Origin: JAADHI01 sp964451325 | Lineage (GTDB): Bacteria; Nitrospirota; Nitrospiria; SBBL01; JAADHI01 | NCBI GenBank assembly: GCA_964451325.1 | Contig: CAYVHO010000015.1 | Span: forward strand, 1 to 64,000 | Direction of reading: 5' to 3' | Length of the DNA stretch: 64,000 nucleotides | Part shown: one piece after another, positions 41,399 to 49,717 of the stretch | Layout of the letters: each line of letters begins with the position of its first letter | Position numbering within the stretch: the stretch's first letter is position 1 | Made by a program: the position numbers and the translations under genes | Notes under the pieces: model-generated | What the model saw: only the letters and a program-made list of their open reading frames with translations | Database searches by the model: none | What the model was told of the DNA's origin: nothing

Positions 41399-42298
41399 GG
41401 GGTCAGGTCTTGCAATCATGCAAATCTTTTGTTAAACTCTGTGCATGTCCAGACCATTGAGAATCGAGTTTCCCGGTGCAGTGTATCATGTCACAAGTCG
41501 GGGAAATGCCAAGCAGATAATCTATAAGGACGACGCCGACAGAGAAACATTTCTTGCGATCTTTTCTCATGTTGTCGAGCGATTCGGCTGGATATGTCAT
41601 GCCTATTGTCTGATGGATAATCATTATCACCTTCTCATCGAAACCCCGATGCCGAACCTCTCTCGCGGCATGCGCCAACTTAACGGCACATACACCCAAT
41701 CCTACAACCGCCGACATGCTAAGGTTGGGCATCTATTGCAAGGCCGTTTTAAGTCGATACTCGTAGAAAAGGAGGCACATTTATTGGAACTGTGCCGCTA
41801 TGTCGTCTTAAATCCCGTGCGCGCAGGGAAGATCAGCCATCCCCAGGAATGGCCCTGGAGCAGTTGTCTCGCAACGACGGGTGAGGTCGCTGCGCCTACA
41901 TTTTTGTCGGTGGATTGGCTTCTTGCACAGTTTGGAAAAAGAGTCGCCACGGCCCGTAAAAAATATATAGATTTTATAACCGAAGGTCTTAAGGCACCTG
42001 GCCCTTGGGATAAATTACAGGGCCAGATTTACCTTGGAGGAGAGGACTTCATAAAAAAACATCAGCCGAATCGACCGATTGAGGAGATGCCTCGTGTGCA
42101 GACACAGGCCCATCGCCCGGAACTGAAGGGATTGTTCGAGAAAAAGGGGAGTACCGAATCAGCCCTTTTAGAGGCCTACCGTCGGTATGGTTATCGAATG
42201 TCCGAGATCGCGAAACATTTAAACGTCCATTATTCGACAGTAAGCCGACGATTGAAGCGGATGGAAAAGAAGAATCTGTGATTGCAAGACCTGACTCT
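41399..42298 (+). mobile_element. REP-associated transposase unit with 15-bp inverted ends
   Basis: GTCAGGTCTTGCAAT at 41402-41416 and its exact complement at 42281-42295 bracket a single Y1 transposase gene; the right end overlaps the transposase stop codon. The unit is inserted between the typA relic and the trpA relic, at or near the junction of the duplication. Confidence 0.75.
41445..42281 (+). CDS. REP-associated tyrosine transposase (RAYT, Y1_Tnp family)
   Basis: The 278-residue protein begins RPLRIEFPGAVYHVTSRGNAKQ. The HUH motif is in DNHYHLLIETP (about 63-70) and the catalytic Tyr lies in LNGTYTQSYNRRHAKVGHLLQGRFKS (about 88-95). ELCRYVVLNPVRAG and W.WSS follow as in RAYTs. A C-terminal helix-turn-helix (YRMSEIAKHLNVHYSTVSRRLKR) is present. 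Such enzymes cut and rejoin single-stranded DNA and are tied to REP palindromes. The gene looks intact. REP-like palindromes exist in this window (10951, 17916, 18021), although the unit's own ends differ from them. Confidence 0.92.
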   Translation: MSRPLRIEFPGAVYHVTSRGNAKQIIYKDDADRETFLAIFSHVVERFGWICHAYCLMDNHYHLLIETPMPNLSRGMRQLNGTYTQSYNRRHAKVGHLLQGRFKSILVEKEAHLLELCRYVVLNPVRAGKISHPQEWPWSSCLATTGEVAAPTFLSVDWLLAQFGKRVATARKKYIDFITEGLKAPGPWDKLQGQIYLGGEDFIKKHQPNRPIEEMPRVQTQAHRPELKGLFEKKGSTESALLEAYRRYGYRMSEIAKHLNVHYSTVSRRLKRMEKKNL

Positions 42299-42304
42299 AT
42301 TTTT

Positions 42305-42516
42305 TTATAAAAACCCACATGGAGCGTCCCGTCGCCGCAGGCTTTAGTATTTCCTCTGCGGAGGACGCGCGAGAAATTGGACAAGCCGCCGACGGGATCA
42401 TCGTCGGCAGTGCTATTGTCAAAATTATCGGGACGGCTGCTGAAAACCCTGATTATCTGTCTGATTTGAGTGGCTTTGTTTCGTTATTGAAAAAGGCTTT
42501 GAATCCCACCGTTTAA
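42305..42516 (+). pseudogene. decayed second copy of the trpA 3' end
   Basis: The frame reads ERPVAAGFSISSAEDAREIG, then QAADGIIVGSAIVKIIGTAA and ENPDYLSDLSGFVSLLKKAL before TAA. By eye 53 of 64 residues match the end of TrpA (37269-37463). There is no start codon or upstream part. It lies directly after the transposase unit, same orientation as trpA. Confidence 0.93.
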
Positions 42517-42831
42517 AGCATTTTTTGTCGGTTTTTGCGCATTATCTGGACCATGTCAGCAGTAACACAGAAAAAATTGTCATACACGTATTTATCTAGC
42601 ACATGCCTTCCAAAGAGAAAGCAGAGGTCAGGAGGGGATACCATAAATTTTTAGAAAGTGCCGTCGGAGATAAACAGGAGAGTCCGCTAAAAAAGGTCAC
42701 CGAATTAGAGAAAGACTTCTCTAAGGTCAAGGGCTTACCCTGTTCTTGGTTCTTGGTTCTTGGTTCTTGGAACTTGACTCTTCTGCTTAAATCGACTAAT
42801 TTAATTAAAGTGGTCGATTTAGAGGTTTAAC
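42517..42831 (+). promoter_or_regulatory. 315-base gap with a 9-bp inverted repeat before the Phd-like gene
   Basis: TAAATCGAC (42788-42796) and GTCGATTTA (42813-42821) flank an AT-rich core ten bases before the antitoxin ATG at 42832: a likely operator for autorepression. At 42743-42770 the 7-mer TTCTTGG is repeated four times. An open frame across 42603-42830 is crossed by these repeats and is not called a gene. Confidence 0.5.
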
Positions 42832-43101
42832 ATGGAAACACTCACTGCAAGTGATGCCAAACGTGAATTTGGCGGAATGCTCATAAAAGTACAAAGGGAA
42901 CCTGTCCGGATTAACAAAAATGGCAAACCCGTGGCCGTGGTCCTTTCGGCCAGTGAATATGTACACCTTGAGCAATTTCGAGAAGAATGGCTTAAAACCG
43001 AAATCCAAAAAGGCATGAAAAGCGTAAAAGAAGGCCACTTACTTGATGGTAAAAAAGTAATGGCTGAACTCAAGAAACATGTCAGCAGTGCCGATTTATA
43101 A
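42832..43101 (+). CDS. Phd/YefM-family antitoxin
   Basis: The 89 residues begin METLTASDAKREFGGMLIKVQREPVRINKNGKPVAVVLSASEY, the Phd/YefM dimer core that binds operator DNA. The C-terminal helix (WLKTEIQKGMKSVKEGHLLD) is the toxin-binding part. It overlaps the toxin gene by 23 bases. An inverted repeat lies directly upstream. Confidence 0.88.
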   Translation: METLTASDAKREFGGMLIKVQREPVRINKNGKPVAVVLSASEYVHLEQFREEWLKTEIQKGMKSVKEGHLLDGKKVMAELKKHVSSADL

Positions 43102-43381
43102 ATATACCCCGGAAGCACGAAATGAACTCAAAAATATTCTTGATTACACGATCAAAAATTGGGGAAAAGCGCAAGCAAGCAAATATATTGATGGGCTGGA
43201 AGAACTGTCCGAAAACCTTTCAAAAAATCCAGACTTAGGAAAAAATCGAGATACCCTCCAAAGAGGCTTATTGAGTTTTCGTTATCAGAGCCATGTTCTG
43301 TACTATCTCAAAATAAAAAATGGGATTATCATCGTCCATGTATTACATGAACGGATGCATCCTAAAAAATATTTAAACTAA
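43079..43381 (+). CDS. RelE/ParE-family toxin
   Basis: The 100 residues YKYTPEARNELKNILDYTIKNWG, YIDGLEELSENLSKNPDLGKNRDTLQRGLLSFRYQSHVLYYLKI and IIIVHVLHERMHPKKYL follow the ParE pattern of two helices, a beta sheet and a basic end. ParE toxins act on DNA gyrase. Translation is coupled to the antitoxin by overlap. It lies 53 bases from the typA stop, convergent with it. Confidence 0.87.
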   Translation: MSAVPIYKYTPEARNELKNILDYTIKNWGKAQASKYIDGLEELSENLSKNPDLGKNRDTLQRGLLSFRYQSHVLYYLKIKNGIIIVHVLHERMHPKKYLN

Positions 43382-43434
43382 AATCTTCACCTCTTACAGC
43401 ATTGCCTTAAAATCAGTGAAGGTCTTTTATGAGC

Positions 43435-45282
43435 TTAAGCGACCGTCTTTTTCTTCGCCGCTCTTTTCCGGTCGTTTTCGTTTAGATGTCTTTTCCTCAA
43501 ACGAATGGATTTTGGGGTGACTTCCAATAATTCGTCTTCGGCCAAAAAGGAGATGGCTTCTTCCAAGGACATTTGTTTTGGAGGGGTCAGGGTCAATGCT
43601 TCGTCGGCTCCGGATGAGCGCATGTTACTGAGCTGTTTTTTCTTGCAGCAGTTGACGACGAGGTCGTTTCCGCGTGAATGCGCTCCAATGACCATGCCTT
43701 CATAGACCTTGTGCCCTGAACCCATGAACAAGGTGCCACGTTCCTGGATGTTGTGCAGCGAAAAGGTGATCGTTTCTCCGGCGCAGAGTGAAATGAGTGC
43801 GCCTTTGGTGCGGGCGGAAATCTTGCCTTTGAAGGGTTGATAGGCAGAAAAAACGTAATTCATGAGTCCTGTGCCACGTGTCATCGTCAAAAAATCAGAA
43901 CGATAGCCGATTAAACCGCGTGAGGGGATTTCAAACTCAAGACGAGTATTGCCCGCGTGGGAGCTGCCCATATTTTGGATTTCACCCTTTCGACGGCCCA
44001 GGGATTCCATCACTGGACCGATGTAGGCATCATCCACATCCAAGGTCAAATGTTCGATGGGTTCGTGTTTTTTTCCGTCAACGGTTCTATAGATCACTTC
44101 TGGACGGGAGATGGCAAATTCATAACCTTCCCGTCGCATGGTTTCGATGAGAATAGACAGATGTAGCTCGCCGCGTCCTGAAACTTTGAAGGCGTCTGTC
44201 GAGCCGGTTTCTTCGACCTTGAGCGCCACATTGGCGCGCAGTTCTTTAAAGAGCCGATCTCTGAGTTGGCGACTGGTGACATAATCGCCCTCTAAACCTG
44301 CAAAGGGCGAATTATTCACCATAAAGTTGATCGAAATCGTGGGTTCGCCAATTTCGATGGTCGGCAGGGCAACGGCATGCCCTGGGGCGGCGAGGGTTTC
44401 TCCGATTTTGGAGGCATCCATGCCCGCGATTCCAATAATTTCACCGGCGCTGGCTTCTTTAATTTCGACCTTTTTCAGTCCTTCATAGCCGATCAGCCGG
44501 GTGACTTTACCTTTGACAGTGCTGCCGTCTCTCTGTACGAGCGTTAGTTGTTCTCCTGTTTTGATTCGGCCGTTATTGACACGACCCAAGGCGATTTGTC
44601 CCACAAAGTTGTCGTATTCCAAGGATGAAACGAGCATCTGAAACGGTGCGTCAATGTCTCCCGAGGGCGGAGCGACGTGTTTAAGAATCATATCAAAAAG
44701 GGGTTTTAGATCTGAATCGGGGTCGTCTAATTCGAGCTTTGAAATCCCGCCTTTGGCGGAGGCGTAAATCACGGGGAAATCAAGCTGGTCGCCTTCTTCG
44801 TCTAGTTCCAGAAACAAGTCGGTGACCATGTCAGCCACTTCTAAGGCACGCTCGTCCGGGCGGTCAATTTTATTGATGACCACAATGGGGCGGAGTTTAA
44901 GCTCCAATGCCTTTTTAAGCACAAAGGTGGTTTGTGGCATGGGGCCTTCAAAGGCATCAATGAGTAGCAGGACGCCGTCAACCATTTTAAGGGTTCGTTC
45001 CACCTCACCGGAAAAGTCAGCATGGCCGGGGGTGTCCACAATATTGATTTTATAATCGCCGTAATGAATGGAGGTGTTTTTTGCGAGAATGGTGATGCCG
45101 CGTTCTCGTTCCAGGTCATTTGAGTCCATGACCCGATCAACAATGGTTTCACGGGCGTGAAAGGCTCCGCCCTGTTGCAGCATCTTATCAACCAATGTGG
45201 TTTTCCCGTGATCAACATGGGCGATAATGGCGATATTTCGAATATCTTCTCTCACTTTTGTGTTCGCTTCTGTCGTCATCAT
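43435..45282 (-). CDS. typA: ribosome-associated GTPase TypA/BipA
   Basis: Translational GTPase of 615 residues. G motifs: IIAHVDHGKTT (about 19-29), RGITI, VDTPGHADFSGEVER and VINKIDRPDE. EF-G-like domains III and V and the BipA C-terminal domain follow (SGRGELHLSILIETMRREGYE, TRGTGLMNYVFSAYQPFKG). The C-terminus ends with a basic KRAAKKKTVA. TypA helps 50S assembly and stress adaptation. A decayed copy of its last 60 codons is at 41202-41381. Confidence 0.96.
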   Translation of the reverse strand: MMTTEANTKVREDIRNIAIIAHVDHGKTTLVDKMLQQGGAFHARETIVDRVMDSNDLERERGITILAKNTSIHYGDYKINIVDTPGHADFSGEVERTLKMVDGVLLLIDAFEGPMPQTTFVLKKALELKLRPIVVINKIDRPDERALEVADMVTDLFLELDEEGDQLDFPVIYASAKGGISKLELDDPDSDLKPLFDMILKHVAPPSGDIDAPFQMLVSSLEYDNFVGQIALGRVNNGRIKTGEQLTLVQRDGSTVKGKVTRLIGYEGLKKVEIKEASAGEIIGIAGMDASKIGETLAAPGHAVALPTIEIGEPTISINFMVNNSPFAGLEGDYVTSRQLRDRLFKELRANVALKVEETGSTDAFKVSGRGELHLSILIETMRREGYEFAISRPEVIYRTVDGKKHEPIEHLTLDVDDAYIGPVMESLGRRKGEIQNMGSSHAGNTRLEFEIPSRGLIGYRSDFLTMTRGTGLMNYVFSAYQPFKGKISARTKGALISLCAGETITFSLHNIQERGTLFMGSGHKVYEGMVIGAHSRGNDLVVNCCKKKQLSNMRSSGADEALTLTPPKQMSLEEAISFLAEDELLEVTPKSIRLRKRHLNENDRKRAAKKKTVA

Positions 45283-45526
45283 ATCTTGTGTGTGCTGGAG
45301 ACACCCTCTCTAATGTATGGTTTTTGCTGATTTTTCCCAAAAAAAAATCCAGGCAGTCTTGGGGGGCAAAAAAAGGACACCCAAAAACTGGATGAATCTC
45401 GATCATTATAGCAGTGAGCCCTTTTCAAAACAAGCAGATGAATCAAATCTCTCTTTATGGGCGATTTGACAACCGTTTTCCGAGTGATAGACTTTTCCAG
45501 AGTGCGTGCATGTGCGCAGATTGCGA

Positions 45527-46690
45527 ATGGTTTCTTTAAGAGCGCCTTCATTGAATAAAAGTGTTAAAAAAAGGCCACTTTCACTGAAAGCCCCCTCGGT
45601 ATTTCCCAAGGGTTTTGAGGCGGATTTTCTGGGGCCGGATGCCCCTGCAATTCAAATTTTAAATTCCCTCAATACGGGTGTGATTGTCTGTCATCATTCG
45701 GGTGAGATTTCTTTTGCGAACGCTTATGCTTCCAAAATTTTAAAATGCCCCCAAAAAGATATTACGCAAAGCCGTATGGAGCGTATGCTGCTGCCCATTG
45801 AAGACATTATTGAGATTGTGCAGAGTAATTCCCAAGAACGGTCGAGACAGGAAAAAAATATTCTGCTGCAAAACGGGGAGGAGGTGACCATTGGTTATCA
45901 CCTTTCTGAAGTCACCATCGCTGCCGGGAATAAGGGAGAGCATTCTCAGTTTGTCGTGACGTTTCAAGACATCACAAAGTGGAATGCGCTACACCGAGAC
46001 CGTGACCGCTTGCTTCGAATTGCCACAGTGGGTGATGTGCTGCCGACCATTCTTCATGAATTAAAAAACCCTTTAGCTGCAATTACCACGGCGGTTGAAG
46101 TTTTAATCGAAGAGGTTGAAGAAATTCCGGCCAAAGAAAGCAAGGATTTACTTCAGGCCATTCTCGGTGAAATTCGCCGGATGAAGCTTGTCTTTGAAGG
46201 CATCGGCTCCAGTCATCGAGAACTGAGTAGTTCGATGGAGATGGTTGTGGATGAGGCGATTCGAGAAGCCGTTTCTGTCTTAAAAGCCAAGGCAAAATCG
46301 GTGGGTATTTCACTGTGTTGTGTGGTGGAAAATATGCCGCCCCTTTTTCTGGATACGGCTGTTGTGCGGGCCATTCTTTTTAACTTACTCAGCAATGCCA
46401 TTGATGCCTGTCGTTCGGGGGATGAAATTACTGTGAAGGCCGAATTGAAGGACGATCCCCGGTGTTTTGAGCTTGTTGTCAAAGATACGGGATGTGGTAT
46501 GCCTGAATCAGTTCAGGCACACTGTACCGAGCTTTTTAAGACCACAAAACCCAATGGCAGTGGAATCGGCTTGAGTCTCTGTCAAAACACGGTCGCGGCT
46601 GCCGGAGGAGTGCTACACATCGTATCTAAGGTGAATCGGGGGACGTGCATCACGGTTACAGTCCCGCTTGATGGCGAGGCGCGTAATTAA
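45527..46690 (+). CDS. PAS-domain histidine kinase, soluble (NtrB-like)
   Basis: Start uncertain (ATG 45527 chosen; GTG 45506 also in frame; no clear ribosome site). A PAS domain (about 45-150: ILNSLNTGVIVCHHSGEISFANAYASKIL) is followed by HisKA with the phospho-acceptor in ILHELKNPLAAI (about 182). The HATPase comes next: N box LLSNAIDACRSGD, G1 DTGCGMP and G2 GSGIGLSL. No membrane segment, so it senses a cytoplasmic signal. The response regulator starts 34 bases downstream. Confidence 0.88.
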   Translation: MVSLRAPSLNKSVKKRPLSLKAPSVFPKGFEADFLGPDAPAIQILNSLNTGVIVCHHSGEISFANAYASKILKCPQKDITQSRMERMLLPIEDIIEIVQSNSQERSRQEKNILLQNGEEVTIGYHLSEVTIAAGNKGEHSQFVVTFQDITKWNALHRDRDRLLRIATVGDVLPTILHELKNPLAAITTAVEVLIEEVEEIPAKESKDLLQAILGEIRRMKLVFEGIGSSHRELSSSMEMVVDEAIREAVSVLKAKAKSVGISLCCVVENMPPLFLDTAVVRAILFNLLSNAIDACRSGDEITVKAELKDDPRCFELVVKDTGCGMPESVQAHCTELFKTTKPNGSGIGLSLCQNTVAAAGGVLHIVSKVNRGTCITVTVPLDGEARN

Positions 46691-46724
46691 AAAAGTTTCC
46701 CCCGTAACACGAAAGGATAATGTG

Positions 46725-47531
46725 ATGGCGCGGGTTTTAATTGTAGAAGATGAAGAAATGCTGCGAACGACGATGGTGCGTGGTATTTCAAAACTTCCCA
46801 ATATCGAAGTATTAGATGCGGGCACCTTAGAAGAAGCCCTGCGTGAAATTGATGCAGAGCCACCACAAATGATTCTTTCCGATCTTAATTTGCCAGGGCG
46901 TTCCGGGGTTGAGTTACTGGGAGAATTAGAAAAACGTAAAATCCATATCCCCGTGGTTTACATTACCGCTTTTTTAAATACCTTCAAAACCATGATTCCG
47001 ATGCACAAAAACGTCAAGGTGCTTGAAAAGCCCATTGGATTGAATGAGCTTAGAAGCATCGTACTTGAACACATAGAAAAGAAAGCTGTAGAGGCCGAGC
47101 CCGCACCTTTTGGTGTGCCGGATTATCTTCAGCTTGCAGGTATGGGGCGCTATTCCGTTTCCATTACCGTGCAAAAAAAGGGCGTGAGTGTTGGAAGTAT
47201 AATTGTCGTTTCGGGTGAGATTTGGTCTGCACGTTATGAATCGCAAGGCGGGGATGAGGAAGAAGAAGGAAAAGCGATCTTTCGCAACATTGCTTTTTTA
47301 CCTGGGGTTCATGTGGCTTGTCAGGCGCTTGTGGGGGACCCTGGTGTGCGGAACATTCATGATGGCTGGGAAAGCCTATTGATGGATGCTGCCCGTGAAG
47401 CCGACGAAAGTAATCTGCCCGAGCATGAAAAAGGATCGACTCCCCATTCAGACCCACAAGACCCCCTGGAAGAAGGAAAAATTGACGAAGACCTGGATGC
47501 CATTTTTGCGGAAGATGGATCGGAGGGCTAG
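46725..47531 (+). CDS. response regulator with DUF4388 (PATAN) domain
   Basis: ATG 46725 with AAAGGA before it. Receiver domain: VLIVEDEE, the phosphorylated Asp in MILSDLNLPGRSG (about 53), VVYITAF and the Lys in VLEKPIG. A DUF4388 module follows (about 130-220: VPDYLQLAGMGRYSVSITVQKKGVSVGSIIVVSGEIWSARY), then an acidic tail. DUF4388 is common in delta-proteobacteria and cyanobacteria and does not bind DNA, so output is probably by protein contact. The 3' end overlaps the convergent pentapeptide gene by four bases. Confidence 0.87.
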   Translation: MARVLIVEDEEMLRTTMVRGISKLPNIEVLDAGTLEEALREIDAEPPQMILSDLNLPGRSGVELLGELEKRKIHIPVVYITAFLNTFKTMIPMHKNVKVLEKPIGLNELRSIVLEHIEKKAVEAEPAPFGVPDYLQLAGMGRYSVSITVQKKGVSVGSIIVVSGEIWSARYESQGGDEEEEGKAIFRNIAFLPGVHVACQALVGDPGVRNIHDGWESLLMDAAREADESNLPEHEKGSTPHSDPQDPLEEGKIDEDLDAIFAEDGSEG

Positions 47532-48505
47532 GAGCCCAACTTATCCTGCTGGTTGTCGGGGACTTTTTTTTTGAATGGCAGTGTCGTATTGTGATCCATT
47601 TGCACCTCGACCAACTGATTTTCTTTCAAGCCGATCACCTTACTTAAATCTGCATAACGTAGATCTGTGCCATCAAGCTTTGCATCTGTCAAATCGGCAC
47701 CATCAAGGCGTGCGCCACTGAGTGTCGCGCCGCTTAAGTCGGCTTTTTGCAAATTTACCTTTCTGAAATCGGCAGCGCTGAGGCTGACACCCATTAAGTG
47801 GGCGTGACTTAAGTCTGCACCTTGCAGGTCGGCGTAAAAAAAGTTGACCCCACGTAAGTCAGCACGTTTAAGGAAAGCGTCTCTCAAATCAGTATTGCTA
47901 AGATCGGCCTTAAAGAGTTTTGCATCGCTTAGGATTGCGCCTCGGAGTTTTGCTTCGCGTAGATCGGTCTCGCTTAAGTCAGTGAAATCGAGTTGTGTGT
48001 AGGTGAGGGTTGCACCTTTTAAAGTTGCCCCTGTGAGTTTTGCGTGAATGAGGTTTGTTTTGTGTAAGTTTGTCCCGTTTAAATTAGCCTGATTGAGATT
48101 GGCAAAGCTGAGGTCAGTATTTTTGCCACTGAGATTCAAGTTCGAAAGATCCAGTTTGGAAAGGTCTTTTTTAAACGCACTGAGCACCTGAATGAGACTT
48201 CTCTTGTTTTCTGTATGAATGTTTTCGGGGCGCAGGAAAAGTTCAAAAAGGTTTTGCGGGAGTAAAAAATTGGGTTTTTTCGGAGGAAAATGTGCCCTTG
48301 CAGATGCGATGTGTTTTTCGGGATCGTCAGGGTTTCGGTCTTCAAGTGTTTCAAAAATCGCCATCGATTTTTTTGAAAATGTATTTGTTTTCTCCTCGTA
48401 ATGTTGGGATGCAAAAGCGACAAGCAGGAAGTAGGCAAGCAGTGATGCGGAGAGGCCGTGTTTTGTTTTGCGTAAATGGATTTTGGGTTTAAATACGTTC
48501 ATCAT
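47528..48505 (-). CDS. pentapeptide-repeat protein with N-terminal membrane segment
   Basis: A hydrophobic segment (residues 18-33, LSASLLAYFLLVAFAS) is followed by a linker. From about residue 115 come over thirty A(D/N)LXX pentapeptides (LSKLDLSNLNLSGKNTDLSF, ADLSNTDLRDAFLKRADLRG, ADLSGATLSGARLDGADLTD), forming a quadrilateral beta helix. Such proteins can mimic DNA or act as scaffolds; Qnr-like gyrase protection is known for some, but an anchored form suggests another role. The order on the strand is with 48515-48880 upstream. Confidence 0.85.
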   Translation of the reverse strand: MMNVFKPKIHLRKTKHGLSASLLAYFLLVAFASQHYEEKTNTFSKKSMAIFETLEDRNPDDPEKHIASARAHFPPKKPNFLLPQNLFELFLRPENIHTENKRSLIQVLSAFKKDLSKLDLSNLNLSGKNTDLSFANLNQANLNGTNLHKTNLIHAKLTGATLKGATLTYTQLDFTDLSETDLREAKLRGAILSDAKLFKADLSNTDLRDAFLKRADLRGVNFFYADLQGADLSHAHLMGVSLSAADFRKVNLQKADLSGATLSGARLDGADLTDAKLDGTDLRYADLSKVIGLKENQLVEVQMDHNTTLPFKKKVPDNQQDKLGS

Positions 48506-48514
48506 TGAAGACGT

Positions 48515-48880
48515 TTATGATCGTCGTAGAAATTTGGGTGTTTTGAGCATCACCCGTTCTTTGCAATGCGGACAGCGCAGTAAGCCCCGATTAAAGAGGA
48601 TGTGAAATTTTTTGCCGCAGCGGCCACAATGGCTGGGGATGGTGGCACGGTGGATGAGCATATAAAAAAAGGCAAATTGTGGTGCAAGAAAGAGCACGGC
48701 CCATTCCTTAAAAATGAGGGCAGGTAGGACAAACGGCACAGAGAGTGCTAAAAAAATAAAGAGGTCGTAATGTTTGTCTTTAGCACTTTCATCGAGCTTA
48801 AAAAAGAAACGCCGGATGTAAACAAAGAGCGCGGCGATGATTACGATGAAGATGCTGTATTTTAAGAACGGGTTTTGCAT
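48515..48880 (-). CDS. small membrane protein with C-terminal zinc ribbon
   Basis: Three membrane segments (residues about 8-24, 40-57 and 62-80) are followed by CGRCGKKFHILFNRGLLRCPHC, a four-cysteine zinc ribbon facing the cytoplasm or periplasm, and a basic tail. Function unknown. It is nine bases upstream of the pentapeptide gene and likely co-transcribed with it. Confidence 0.65.
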   Translation of the reverse strand: MQNPFLKYSIFIVIIAALFVYIRRFFFKLDESAKDKHYDLFIFLALSVPFVLPALIFKEWAVLFLAPQFAFFYMLIHRATIPSHCGRCGKKFHILFNRGLLRCPHCKERVMLKTPKFLRRS

Positions 48881-49010
48881 ATTCTTTGAAGTTTTTTCCC
48901 TTATGGGAGGATGAAATCGTGGGGTTCAGCATACATTGGCCTAATCCATTTTGCCAAGCTCAAATGATCTGCCCTTATTCATTCGAGATGCTCCTTAAAA
49001 TTCTTGGTCT

Positions 49011-49073
49011 AAAGTGTGAGATTTGTTCGTGTGTTCAATTTATTTTTGACTGGGGTATTTCCCTAAAACCGAG
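49011..49073. repeat. dispersed intergenic element, partial copy D
   Basis: AAAGTGTGAGATTTGTTCGT then GTG and ...TTCCCTAAAACC parallels copy A at 3868-3929 (AATGTGTAAAATTGTTCGTG ... TTCCTAAAAC). The CATGGTTT dyad is missing here. Confidence 0.4.
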
Positions 49074-49097
49074 AATGAGGGGCTAAAAGAGGATAAA

Positions 49098-49550
49098 ATG
49101 CCGAATATAAGGATTCAATTGGCACTGGAAAACAATGTCGCTGAACTATTACCACTTGTCCGTGCTTACCACACATTTGAGGGGTTTAATCTTTCGGAAA
49201 AAGTCCGAGAAGAGGCTGTAAGAAAACTGCTCTGTGATCGATCTCTTGGTGGGATATGGCTGATATACAATGGGCTCGAGCTGGTCGGCTATATTACCCT
49301 GTGTGTCGGATTCAGTCTTGAATTTGCTGGTTTGGATGGATTTGTAGATGAATTTTATATCCATCCGCCGTTTCGTGGAAAAGGTATGGGGACGAAAGTC
49401 CTGGTGCTCATTAAAGCAGAAGCAAAAAAAATGAACATACAGGCGCTACATTTAGAAGTGGCGCGTAAAAATGTCCAAGCGCAAGCGCTCTATGCTAAGG
49501 CTGACTTTAAAACAAGAGAGAAATATGTGCTGATGTCAGTCAATTTATAA
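49098..49550 (+). CDS. GNAT-family N-acetyltransferase
   Basis: A 150-residue GNAT fold. The acetyl-CoA loop is seen in FYIHPPFRGKGMGTKVLVLI (R-G-x-G-M-G, about 93-98), followed by LHLEVARKNVQAQALYAKADFKTREKYVLM, the usual beta-5 and final helix with N-x-x-A-x-x-L-Y. AGAGGA precedes the ATG. Substrate unknown. It stands alone between the zinc-ribbon gene and htpG. Confidence 0.87.
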   Translation: MPNIRIQLALENNVAELLPLVRAYHTFEGFNLSEKVREEAVRKLLCDRSLGGIWLIYNGLELVGYITLCVGFSLEFAGLDGFVDEFYIHPPFRGKGMGTKVLVLIKAEAKKMNIQALHLEVARKNVQAQALYAKADFKTREKYVLMSVNL

Positions 49551-49717
49551 AAGGGGTGTCATATGGGGGGCTTGAAAATCTGCACACCCCGTATTATTTC
49601 TTGGAGAGGTCTTTTGTAAGTCTTCCCATATCTTGTCAATGAAGGGGCTGATCGACTATGCTAAGCCCACTTTTGAAGGCTTTTAGTTTAAAAACATGAA
49701 ATAAGGAGAACCATTAA

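Noticed and set aside
42305..42516. trpA-like segment as a functional small gene
   Set aside because: It has no N-terminal barrel and no start codon with a ribosome site; it is a 3' relic.
42603..42830. Open frame of 75 codons before the Phd-like gene
   Set aside because: It runs through four copies of a 7-mer (TTCTTGG) and through the operator dyad, with no family resemblance.
49553..49591. CTTGAAA...CCCCGT before htpG as a sigma32 promoter
   Set aside because: Spacer is only nine bases (11-16 expected), and the CCCC is the right arm of a GGGGTGT/ACACCCC hairpin just past the acetyltransferase stop.
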